DNA from: Halobacteriales archaeon SW_5_68_122
GTDB taxonomy: Archaea; Halobacteriota; Halobacteria; Halobacteriales; Haloarculaceae
Direction: 5' to 3'
NCBI GenBank assembly: GCA_003022815.1
Contig: PXSL01000064.1
Coordinates: forward strand, 1 to 5,381
DNA length: 5,381 nt
Part shown: piece after piece, positions 1 through 5,381 of the stretch
How positions within the stretch are numbered: position 1 is the first letter of the stretch
How the letters are laid out: every line of letters begins with the position of its first letter
Translations under genes and position numbers: made by a program
The notes under the pieces: model-generated
Seen by the model: only the letters and a program-made list of their open reading frames with translations
What the model was told of the DNA's origin: nothing
Databases searched by the model: none

Positions 1-17
1 AACGGCCGGGTAGATTC

Positions 18-34
18 CGACAACCGTTTTAAGC
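18..34 (+). promoter_or_regulatory. Putative haloarchaeal promoter (TATA-like box) of the RecJ-like gene
   Basis: The AT-rich string gttttaag at 26-33 stands out in a GC-rich background, with an A/C-rich stretch (cgacaacc) just upstream where the BRE would lie. Its centre is about 27 bases before the ATG at 56, which is the spacing expected for a leaderless archaeal transcript starting at or next to the start codon. I see no Shine-Dalgarno sequence before the ATG, which fits. The call rests on position and composition only. Confidence 0.55.
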
Positions 35-55
35 CCCGCGTCCTCGTTTCCGGTA

Positions 56-2053
56 ATGGGTAACTGCATCATCTGCGGCACCTCCACGGATGGCCCGATT
101 TGCGACATCCACCAGGAGGACGTTGCGTTCGAGTTCGACGGCGACCACCCCTCACAGCTGACCCCGGGACGGTACTACTTGGGGCAGGTCGACGGCTACG
201 CCGACTTCGGCGTCTTCGTCGACATCGGCAACGTAACCGGCCTGCTCCACCGGAGCAAACTGGACCAGCGCCTCGAGAGCCTCAACTGGGAGGTCGGCGA
301 CAGCGTGTTCGTCCAGGTGAACAACGTCCGGGACAACGGCGACATCGACCTCGGCTGGTCGATTCGGCAGTCCGAACGAGGGTTCCGGGGACTGCTCGTC
401 GACGCCCCCGACGGCGACTACCTCGCCGACGAGCAGGAGGACAACGATGACGACGAACCGGAGGCGGCCGTCGACGAGCAGTCCGGCGGGACCCCCGCCG
501 AGCCGGACGACGAGCCGGCAGCCGACCCCGAACCGGAGTACAAGCCCGAAAGCGAGCAGTCCGGCGAGGCCGACGACCAATCCGGTGGCACTCCGAGCGA
601 CGAGGAACTCGCCGAGGAAGCCGGAACTGCCTCCGAGACCGACGAGACGGCCGACATCGACCGGATTCCGGTCGAGGAACTTCGCGAGATGGTCGGTGAC
701 GCCGTCCGGCTGGAGGGCGAGGTGGTCTCGGCCCGACAGACCTCCGGGCCGACCGTGTTCGAACTGCGCGACGAGACGGGCGTCGTCGACTGTGCGGCGT
801 TCGTCGAGGCCGGCGTCCGGGCCTACCCGGACGTCGAGGCCGACGACATGGTCCGGCTGGACGGCGAGGTCCGCCTCCGGCGCGACGAGATTCAGGTCGA
901 AACCGAGTCGCTCGTCAAGCTCGAGGGCGACGCCGAGGCGGCGGTCCGCTCGCGGATGGACGCGGCCCTCGAGGAGCGCGCCCGTCCGGCGGAGACCAAG
1001 CTCTTGGGCGACGACGAGGAGCTGTCGGCCGTCGCCGAGGGAGTAACCGACGCCGCGACGGTCATCCGGCGTGCGGTGCTGGAGTCCCGGCCGGTCGTCG
1101 TCCGCCACGACGCGACGACGTACTTCGACCGCCGACCGCTCGAGGAGGGCGTCTACGACATGAACGACGCCACCAAGGACGTCACCCGAATGCTGGGCGA
1201 CCGGGAGCGCCACGACGAGAAACTGCCGCTGTTCGTGTTCACTGCCGCCGGGTCGACGACGGCGTCCATGGACGGTCTGGAGTTGCTGGACGTCTACGGC
1301 GCGCCGCGGGTCGTGCTCGACGGCCGGCCGGCCGACGAGCCGGTCGCCGGCGAAATCGACTCGCTGGTCACGGCCGAGGAGCGGACGGCCGCCACCGTCG
1401 CCGCCACCGTCGCCGCCGCGGTCAACGGCGACGTCCGCGACGAGCTGGTCCACCTGCCCGCCGTCAGCTACTGGGACGAGGTGCCGGAGCCGTACGCTGA
1501 CCTGGCCGTCGAGGCAGACATCGACGCCGACACCGCCCGCGACCTCCGTGAGGCCATCGCGCTGGAGGCGTTCTACCAGTCCTACGAGGACAAGCGCGAA
1601 CTTATTGTCGACCTGCTGTTCGAGAAGCAGACCGGCCTCGCCGAGCAGGTCGCAGACCAGTTCCGGACGAAGCTCGAGGCCGAAGTCGACACGGCGACGG
1701 CCAACCTCGACGAGCGGACCGTCAACGACGCGGCCGTGGCCGTGCTGGACACCGACGCCTACACCCACCAGTACGACTTCCCGCCGACGCGGCTCCTGCT
1801 AGACGAACTCCACCGCCGCCTCGACGCCGACGTAGTCATCGGCGTCGGCACCGACGGACTCCAGGTCCGCACCGACGGCGAACTCGACCTCGAAGCGATG
1901 GTGGCGGCCCTCCAGCTCGAGGCCCCGGACGCCGGCGTCTCGGACCCCGGCGCCCGCCAGCCGAAGGTCGAGTTCCTGGCCGGCGAGCGCGAGGCCGTTC
2001 TCGACGCCGTGGTCGACGCCGCCGCCGAGCGCGCGCTCGCGGCCTCCGCTTGA
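56..2053 (+). CDS. RecJ/DHH-like multidomain protein (Zn-finger, S1, OB-fold, DHH-like, DHHA1-like), probably catalytically degenerate
   Basis: Probable archaeal RecJ-like protein (COG1107 type), a family of DHH phosphoesterases/exonucleases that bind nucleic acid and are linked to DNA repair or replication. Visible domains in order: a CxxC...CxxH zinc site (C4, C7, C16, H19); an S1 domain at about 36-104 (RYYLGQVDGYADFGVFVDI, then GLLHRSKL); an acidic Asp/Glu/Pro linker at about 118-200 with two SGGTP copies; an OB-fold at about 202-290 (LEGEVVSAR, FELRDETGVVDCAAF); a RecJ-like region at about 320-545; and a DHHA1-like tail at about 570-660. The family's catalytic Asp/His motifs are not intact. 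Where motif I should lie there is only RPVVVRHDATTYFDRRPLE (345-363), with no DxDG, and the expected DHH reads LDGRPADE (421-428). I therefore infer weak or lost nuclease activity, perhaps a structural role as for Cdc45, but substrate and partners are unknown. The ATG at 56 fits the upstream TATA-like box and keeps the zinc finger. The next gene starts 120 bases downstream and has its own promoter candidate. Confidence 0.75.
   Translation: MGNCIICGTSTDGPICDIHQEDVAFEFDGDHPSQLTPGRYYLGQVDGYADFGVFVDIGNVTGLLHRSKLDQRLESLNWEVGDSVFVQVNNVRDNGDIDLGWSIRQSERGFRGLLVDAPDGDYLADEQEDNDDDEPEAAVDEQSGGTPAEPDDEPAADPEPEYKPESEQSGEADDQSGGTPSDEELAEEAGTASETDETADIDRIPVEELREMVGDAVRLEGEVVSARQTSGPTVFELRDETGVVDCAAFVEAGVRAYPDVEADDMVRLDGEVRLRRDEIQVETESLVKLEGDAEAAVRSRMDAALEERARPAETKLLGDDEELSAVAEGVTDAATVIRRAVLESRPVVVRHDATTYFDRRPLEEGVYDMNDATKDVTRMLGDRERHDEKLPLFVFTAAGSTTASMDGLELLDVYGAPRVVLDGRPADEPVAGEIDSLVTAEERTAATVAATVAAAVNGDVRDELVHLPAVSYWDEVPEPYADLAVEADIDADTARDLREAIALEAFYQSYEDKRELIVDLLFEKQTGLAEQVADQFRTKLEAEVDTATANLDERTVNDAAVAVLDTDAYTHQYDFPPTRLLLDELHRRLDADVVIGVGTDGLQVRTDGELDLEAMVAALQLEAPDAGVSDPGARQPKVEFLAGEREAVLDAVVDAAAERALAASA
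1388..1411 (+). repeat. 12-bp tandem duplication inside the RecJ-like gene
   Basis: The 12-mer gccgccaccgtc occurs twice in direct succession and is followed by a partial third copy (gccgcc). It is in frame and encodes ATVAATVA in a predicted helix, at about residues 445-452. It looks like a replication-slippage duplication that does not disturb the reading frame. Confidence 0.6.
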
Positions 2054-2101
2054 CCCGAGTCGTCTCCAGCCCTTCTCCACCTCTCAAACGAGTGCCGCTG
2101 A

Positions 2102-2134
2102 CGGTCCGACGGGGCCGTTGCCCGCCCCGGACCG
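2102..2134 (+). other. Bulged GC-rich hairpin between the RecJ-like gene and elp3
   Basis: Outer arms cggtcc (2102-2107) and ggaccg (2129-2134) pair over 6 bp. Inner arms ggggc (2111-2115) and gcccc (2124-2128) pair over 5 bp around an 8-base loop, leaving a 3-base bulge (gac) on the left. It sits about 50 bases after the upstream stop codon and just before the elp3 promoter candidate. It could help end the upstream transcript or process its 3' end. No T-run follows, so it is not a classic terminator, and in such GC-rich DNA a hairpin of this size could be chance. Confidence 0.3.
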
Positions 2135-2135
2135 C

Positions 2136-2148
2136 TACCCACTTACCG
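2136..2148 (+). promoter_or_regulatory. Putative weak TATA-like element of elp3
   Basis: The string cacttacc (2140-2147) is the most AT-rich spot in the spacer. It is centred about 30 bases upstream of the ATG at 2174, which supports a leaderless transcript from that ATG rather than from the in-frame TTG at 2159. The match to an archaeal TATA box is weak. Confidence 0.3.
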
Positions 2149-2173
2149 CCGGGACGCCTTGGTCCGACACCGA

Positions 2174-3829
2174 ATGAGCACCGACACCGACCCGGCCGAG
2201 TCCGAGGCGTTCGAGCGGGTCTGTGAGTCGCTCGTCGAGGCCATCCTCGCCGGCGACGTCGACCGCGAGAGCCTCGAGTCCGCGAAGATGGACGCCTGCC
2301 GGGAGCACTCCGCGCCGAAGGTGCCGAAGAACACCGAACTGCTGGACTTCGCGCCCGAGGAGCACCGCGAGGAGTTGGAGCCGGTTCTCCGTCGGAAGCC
2401 CATTCGCACGGCCTCCGGCGTCTCGCCGGTCGCGGTCATGACCTCCCCGCACACCTGTCCGCACGGGAAGTGTCTCTACTGTCCCGGCGGGCCGGCCTCG
2501 GAGTTCTCCTCCGCCCAGAGCTACACCGGTCACGAGCCGGCCGCCGCCCGCGGCGTCCAGAACGACTACGACCCCTACGGACAGGTGACGCTACGGCTCC
2601 ACCAGCTCCGGGAGATCGGCCACCCCGTCGACAAGGTCGAACTCATCCTAATGGGCGGGACGATGACCGCCCGGAGCCACGACTACCAGGAGTGGTTCGT
2701 CAGGCGAGCCTTAGAGGCGATGAACGACTACGACCTCGACGCGGAGCCGACCCCGAGCGAGACGGAGTCGTTCGCGCCCGACCCCGACGAGGTCGAGTTC
2801 CGGTATCTGGAGGACGTCATCGCCGAGAACGAGACCGGCGACATCCGGAACATCGGCACGACGTTCGAGACCAAGCCCGACTGGTGTGACCCCGAGCAGA
2901 TCGACCGGATGCTCCGGCTCGGCGGCACGAAAGTCGAGGTCGGCGTCCAGACCACCTACGAGCGGATCAACCGCGAGATGCACCGCGGCCACGGCGTCCA
3001 GGCGAGCCTCGACGCCAACCGCCGGCTTCGGGACGCCGCGTTCAAGGTGGGCTTCCACATGATGCCCGGCCAGCCCGGCATGTCCGAGGAGATGTGCCTC
3101 CAGGACTTCCGGGAGCTGTTCGACAACCCCGACTGGCGACCGGACTATCTGAAGATCTACCCGACGCTCGTGGTTCGCGACACGGTCACCTACGACATGT
3201 GGCGCCGCGAGGAGTACGACCCGCTGCGGAATGAGGAAGCCGCCGAACTGGTCGCCGAGATCATGTCGATGATTCCCAGGTACACCCGGCTCCAGCGGGT
3301 CCAGCGGGACATCCCCGCGGACTTCATCGACGCCGGCGTCTGGAAGTCCAACCTCCGGCAACTCGCCCGCAAGCGCATGGAGGAACACGGCTGGGAGTGC
3401 GACTGCATCCGCTGTCGGGAGGTCGGCATGAACGACGAGGAGCCGGAGAACGTCGAGATGGACGTGCTGACTTACGAGGCCGCCGGCGGCACCGAGCAGT
3501 TCATCTCCTTCGAGGACTTCGAGAAGGACCTGCTCGTGGGCTTCTGTCGGCTCCGGTTCCCCGGGGACCCGGTCCGGCGGGAACTCGAGAATGCCGCTCT
3601 CGTCCGGGAACTGCACGTGTACGGCAACGAGGTTGGGGTCGGCGAGGATGGCGACGGCGACCACCAGCACGAGGGGTACGGCCGCCGACTGCTCCGGGAG
3701 GCCGAGGACCTGGCCGCCGACGCCGGCTTCGAGAAGTTGTCGGTCATCTCCGGCATCGGCGCCCGGCAGTACTACCGGGAGAAACTCGGCTACTACCAGG
3801 ACGGCCCCTACGTGTCGAAGCGGCTCTGA
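2174..3829 (+). CDS. elp3: tRNA uridine(34) modification radical SAM/GNAT enzyme Elp3
   Basis: Archaeal Elp3 is known to work without the other Elongator subunits, using S-adenosylmethionine and acetyl-CoA to place a carboxymethyl-type group on C5 of the wobble uridine of tRNA, which tunes decoding. The product here is 551 residues, a full-length size for the family. Visible features: radical SAM cluster cysteines C95, C100 and C103 in TCPHGKCLYCPGG; SAM-binding GGT at 161-163 (LILMGGTMTA); the family motifs GVQTTYERINREMHRGH (257-273), FHMMPGQPGM (294-303) and LKIYPTLVVRDT (326-337); RVQRDIPADF (375-384); a zinc-binding cysteine trio C409, C411, C414 (ECDCIRC); and a C-terminal GNAT domain with the acetyl-CoA loop QHEGYGRRLL (498-507) and the terminal ARQYYREKLGYYQDGPYV block (530-547). 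I chose the ATG at 2174 because the upstream TATA-like element fits it; an in-frame TTG at 2159 would add only MVRHR. Acidic inserts, at about 188-222 and in the GNAT loop near 487-500, look like halophilic adaptation. No other Elongator gene is nearby, as usual in archaea. Confidence 0.96.
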   Translation: MSTDTDPAESEAFERVCESLVEAILAGDVDRESLESAKMDACREHSAPKVPKNTELLDFAPEEHREELEPVLRRKPIRTASGVSPVAVMTSPHTCPHGKCLYCPGGPASEFSSAQSYTGHEPAAARGVQNDYDPYGQVTLRLHQLREIGHPVDKVELILMGGTMTARSHDYQEWFVRRALEAMNDYDLDAEPTPSETESFAPDPDEVEFRYLEDVIAENETGDIRNIGTTFETKPDWCDPEQIDRMLRLGGTKVEVGVQTTYERINREMHRGHGVQASLDANRRLRDAAFKVGFHMMPGQPGMSEEMCLQDFRELFDNPDWRPDYLKIYPTLVVRDTVTYDMWRREEYDPLRNEEAAELVAEIMSMIPRYTRLQRVQRDIPADFIDAGVWKSNLRQLARKRMEEHGWECDCIRCREVGMNDEEPENVEMDVLTYEAAGGTEQFISFEDFEKDLLVGFCRLRFPGDPVRRELENAALVRELHVYGNEVGVGEDGDGDHQHEGYGRRLLREAEDLAADAGFEKLSVISGIGARQYYREKLGYYQDGPYVSKRL

Positions 3830-3846
3830 GCGGCTGCCGAAGCCGC
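3830..3846 (+). other. Small hairpin just after the elp3 stop codon
   Basis: Arms gcggct (3830-3835) and agccgc (3841-3846) form a perfect 6-bp stem around a 5-base loop, starting one base after the elp3 stop. Its position suggests a 3'-end or termination signal. It lacks a T-run, and a 6-bp GC stem is not rare in DNA of this composition. Confidence 0.3.
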
Positions 3847-3866
3847 CACAGTCGCGGTGTTCAGAT

Positions 3867-3888
3867 ACGGACCGTCCAGTAGGTCCGT
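3867..3888 (+). other. Second small hairpin downstream of elp3
   Basis: Arms acggacc (3867-3873) and ggtccgt (3882-3888) form a perfect 7-bp stem with an 8-base loop. It is 20 bases after the previous hairpin and 34 bases before the large inverted-repeat element. It could be part of the elp3 3' end or a palindromic protein-binding site. Function is not determined by the sequence. Confidence 0.35.
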
Positions 3889-3922
3889 TCCTGCTGGCTG
3901 ACCGACTGGGTCCTGGCGGACT

Positions 3923-4038
3923 GAAAGGGCGAGGCACGCTCGACAAACCCGGACGACGCAAGCACCGCAGGGAGCAACGCGACCGAGGAGCGCAACAAGC
4001 CGCGGGAGTCGAGCGTGCCGAGGGCTTTCTGCGTTTTT
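3923..4038 (+). repeat. Structured non-coding element with long inverted repeats and a T-run; probable dispersed haloarchaeal repeat
   Basis: The ends form gaaag (3923-3927) against ctttc (4025-4029). Inside these, ggcacgctcgac (3933-3944) pairs perfectly over 12 bp with gtcgagcgtgcc (4008-4019), separated from the outer stem by a symmetrical 5x5 internal loop. The pairing can continue with cccg (3948-3951) against cggg (4003-4006). The roughly 50-base interior carries repeated ggagc/gcaac-type words. A run of five T follows at 4034-4038. The element lies between elp3 and the SHOCT gene and has no credible reading frame. From memory, elements with the same outline (a start like gaaagggcgagg, an end like gagggctttc) recur between genes in many haloarchaeal genomes; I could not check this. 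It may act as a terminator, as a structured RNA, or be a MITE-like passenger. I see no transposase or clear target-site duplication. Confidence 0.6.
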
Positions 4039-4085
4039 GGGCTCCCTATGACTTCTTATCTAAACACCACCGCCGCGGCCGACCG

Positions 4086-4097
4086 TGGTTTTTTGTC
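4086..4097 (+). promoter_or_regulatory. Putative promoter of the SHOCT-domain gene
   Basis: A run of six T at 4089-4094 lies about 28 bases before the ATG at 4120, the right distance for a leaderless haloarchaeal transcript. A second AT-rich stretch (cttatctaaa, 4054-4063) lies further upstream and would instead give a leader of about 35 bases. I prefer the nearer one on spacing alone. Confidence 0.35.
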
Positions 4098-4119
4098 AGT
4101 TAGCGACGCACCACTTCCC

Positions 4120-4494
4120 ATGTCCGGGGTGGAGGTGCTGCCGGAGGGGTCGGCCGGCGTCGCGTCGATGCTCGTGTTGACGGTCGGACTCGCGGCGCTG
4201 TTCCTCGACCAGTCGTGGTTCTGGGTCGTCTTCGTGGTGGGGTTCGCTGGCGTTGTCCCACTCGTAGGCGTGCTCTCGAAGGGCGACGAGTCCGAGAGCC
4301 CGTCCGAGACGCCGCGCGACGGAGGCGAGACGACCGAGGAGTCACGCACCGAGGCGCTCGAAAACCTCCGTGATCGGTACGCGCGCGGCGAGCTGACACA
4401 TGAGGAGTTCGAGCGGAAACTGGAGGCGCTGATGGAGACGGAATCGCCCGAGCAGGCTGAGCGGCGGGTCGAACGGGAGCGGGAAGAGGCCTGA
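4120..4494 (+). CDS. Small two-helix membrane protein with C-terminal SHOCT domain
   Basis: The product is 124 residues. Residues about 12-29 (AGVASMLVLTVGLAALFL) and 33-52 (WFWVVFVVGFAGVVPLVGVL) are hydrophobic and form a predicted membrane hairpin. A polar acidic linker at about 54-76 follows, then a SHOCT motif at about 77-105 (EALENLRDRYARGELTHEEF, ending ERKLEALME), and a charged Glu/Arg tail. SHOCT is a short helical domain found at protein ends, thought to mediate oligomerisation; small membrane-SHOCT proteins are common in haloarchaea and their function is unknown. I chose the ATG at 4120 because the T-run 28 bases upstream suits it and because the earlier in-frame starts (GTG at 4015, ATG at 4048) lie in or next to the non-coding repeat and would add an unlikely N-terminus. 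The next gene begins 43 bases after the stop, so co-transcription is possible. Confidence 0.8.
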   Translation: MSGVEVLPEGSAGVASMLVLTVGLAALFLDQSWFWVVFVVGFAGVVPLVGVLSKGDESESPSETPRDGGETTEESRTEALENLRDRYARGELTHEEFERKLEALMETESPEQAERRVEREREEA

Positions 4495-4506
4495 CCTCGG
4501 CGGAAC

Positions 4507-4516
4507 GGATTTGACG
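4507..4516 (+). promoter_or_regulatory. Possible weak promoter element of the hydrolase gene
   Basis: The string atttga (4509-4514) is centred about 27 bases before the ATG at 4538, in the 43-base gap after the SHOCT gene. The spacing suits a leaderless start, but the match to a TATA box is poor, and the gene could equally be read through from upstream. Confidence 0.25.
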
Positions 4517-4537
4517 TTCGCGCCCGCGGGTTCGCTA

Positions 4538-5381
4538 ATGGAGGAGTTCGGCGACGCCGTGGACGGATACGTCGATATCGAGGACCAGCTGACCAGGTAT
4601 CTGCTCGCCCGGGCGGCGGACCGTTTCCAGGAGGAGCGCGCCGAGAAGGATGCTATCGGCTCGGTCGACGACTTCGAGACCCGCCGCAGGCGCGTCCGGG
4701 AGACGTTCGTCGATAGCCTGGGTGGGCTCGACGACCGGCCGGACGACCCGGTTGCCAACCTCGCCGGCCGTATCGAGCGGGACGGCTACACGATAGAGCG
4801 GTTGACGCTCCGCAGCCGACCGGACTTCCACGTCACGGCGAACTGTTACGTCCCGGACGGCGACGGTCCGCATCCGGGCGTGCTCTTTCTGTGCGGTCAC
4901 GTCGACCGTCCGAAGGCAGACCCGGACAACCAGCAGGCCTGCATCGATGCTGGTCGCCGACCCGATCGGCCAGGGCGAGCGGAAGCAGTATTTCGACCCC
5001 GAATCGGGCGACCCGGCTTTCACAGGCAGTGGGGGCGTGTTCTCCCACTGCTACGCTGGGCAGAAGTGCTTCTATGCCGGGTCCAATCTCGCCCGGTACA
5101 TGATTCACGACGACCGGTGTGCGCTGGATTACCTGACCCGGCGGTCCGATGTCGACGACGGCCGAATCGGCGTAACTGGGGCGTCGGGCGGCGGCCTCCG
5201 GACGCTGTATCTCGCCCTTCTGGACGACCGGGTCGACGCAGTAGCACCCTGCTGTGGCGTCACCGAGCGCGAGGAGTGGCTACGGACGGGCAAACGCATC
5301 GACGCCGAACAGCTCATCCACGGCGCGATTCCGGCGGGGCTCAACTTCGACGACCTCATCACGGGGATGGCGCCGAAACCC
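4538..5381 (+). pseudogene. Alpha/beta hydrolase (acetylxylan esterase/dienelactone hydrolase-like), frameshifted and cut by the window end
   Basis: Serine hydrolases of this type cleave esters, often acetyl groups on carbohydrates; the substrate here is unknown. The N-terminal part reads from ATG 4538 to about 4948 (137 residues) and includes the core-strand segment HPGVLFLCGHVDRPKADP. The C-terminal part is in a different frame, from 4950 to the window end (144 residues). It has LVADPIGQGER (4950-4982), a conserved-looking SHCYAGQKC...LARYMI stretch, the nucleophile elbow GVTGASGGG with its Ser codon at 5184-5186, and DDRVDAVAPCCGVTEREEW. The later catalytic Asp and His would lie beyond the window. 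Between ACID (ending 4948) and LVADP (starting 4950) only one base remains, whereas relatives as I recall them have about eight residues there, so roughly 23 bases seem deleted. If read straight on, frame 1 gives an Arg/Pro-rich product with no stop before the window end. An ATG at 4947 opens the second frame, but a restart would yield half a fold. Codon use seems slightly less GC3-biased than in elp3. It may be a real pseudogene or a sequence error. Confidence 0.75.

Noticed and set aside
152..1768. A 538-codon open frame on the - strand, opposite the RecJ-like gene
   Set aside because: It is a shadow frame produced by GC-rich third codon positions. Its translation is Val/Gly/Arg-rich with no recognisable domain, while the + strand has clear domains.
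2159..2173. In-frame TTG start for elp3, adding five residues
   Set aside because: The ATG at 2174 is a stronger start and has better spacing to the TATA-like element. The extra MVRHR has no support.
2711..3961. A 416-codon open frame on the - strand, opposite elp3
   Set aside because: Low-complexity antisense translation opposite a gene with unmistakable Elp3 motifs. It also runs into the inverted-repeat element.
3923..4029. Insertion sequence or tRNA in the element
   Set aside because: There is no transposase, no evident target-site duplication, and the folding does not give a cloverleaf with T-loop or anticodon features.
3591..4103. A 170-codon + strand open frame crossing the end of elp3, the hairpins and the repeat
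   Set aside because: Its translation is Ser/Thr/Arg/Pro-rich, overlaps elp3 in another frame, and continues through a structured inverted repeat. It fits a chance open frame.
4015..4119. Upstream in-frame starts (GTG 4015, ATG 4048) for the SHOCT protein
   Set aside because: They fall inside or beside the non-coding repeat and upstream of the likely promoter, and would put an implausible polar segment ahead of the membrane hairpin.
4535..5023. A 162-codon open frame on the - strand, opposite the hydrolase
   Set aside because: It has no recognisable motif and is opposite sequence that encodes a conserved alpha/beta hydrolase N-terminus on the + strand.
4947..5381. Independent gene starting at ATG 4947
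   Set aside because: It begins in the middle of a hydrolase core, lacks a promoter, and matches the missing half of the gene starting at 4538. It is better read as the shifted remainder of that gene.

Overview
The window looks like chromosome from a halophilic archaeon (class Halobacteria). It is very GC-rich with strongly GC-biased third codon positions. The proteins are rich in Asp/Glu and poor in Lys. ATG starts sit about 25-30 bases downstream of AT-rich TATA-like elements, with no evident Shine-Dalgarno sequence, which is the leaderless arrangement typical of haloarchaea. All supported genes are on the + strand. I see no tRNA, rRNA, CRISPR array, transposase or prophage gene.

Layout: (1) 56-2053 encodes a 665-residue multidomain protein with a Zn-finger, an S1 domain, an acidic linker, an OB-fold, a RecJ/DHH-like core and a DHHA1-like C-terminus. 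It resembles the archaeal RecJ-like COG1107 family, but its DHH catalytic motifs look degraded. (2) 2054-2173 is a spacer with a bulged GC-rich hairpin and a weak promoter. (3) 2174-3829 encodes archaeal Elp3, the radical SAM/GNAT enzyme acting on wobble uridine of tRNA; all its diagnostic motifs are present. (4) 3830-4119 is a 290-base non-coding stretch. It holds two small hairpins and then a roughly 107-base element bounded by long inverted repeats and followed by a T-run. I believe this element belongs to a dispersed haloarchaeal repeat family. (5) 4120-4494 encodes a small two-helix membrane protein with a C-terminal SHOCT domain. (6) 4538 to the window end encodes an alpha/beta hydrolase of the acetylxylan-esterase/dienelactone-hydrolase type. 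Its reading frame is broken near 4949, apparently by a short deletion, so it is either a pseudogene or an assembly error; the gene continues beyond the window.

The genes do not form an obvious pathway. The first two are informational genes (nucleic-acid processing and tRNA modification), each with its own promoter-like element. The last two look like accessory genes. I do not see a new multi-gene system here. The points most worth following up are the structured repeat element, the catalytically degenerate RecJ-like protein, and the frameshifted esterase.
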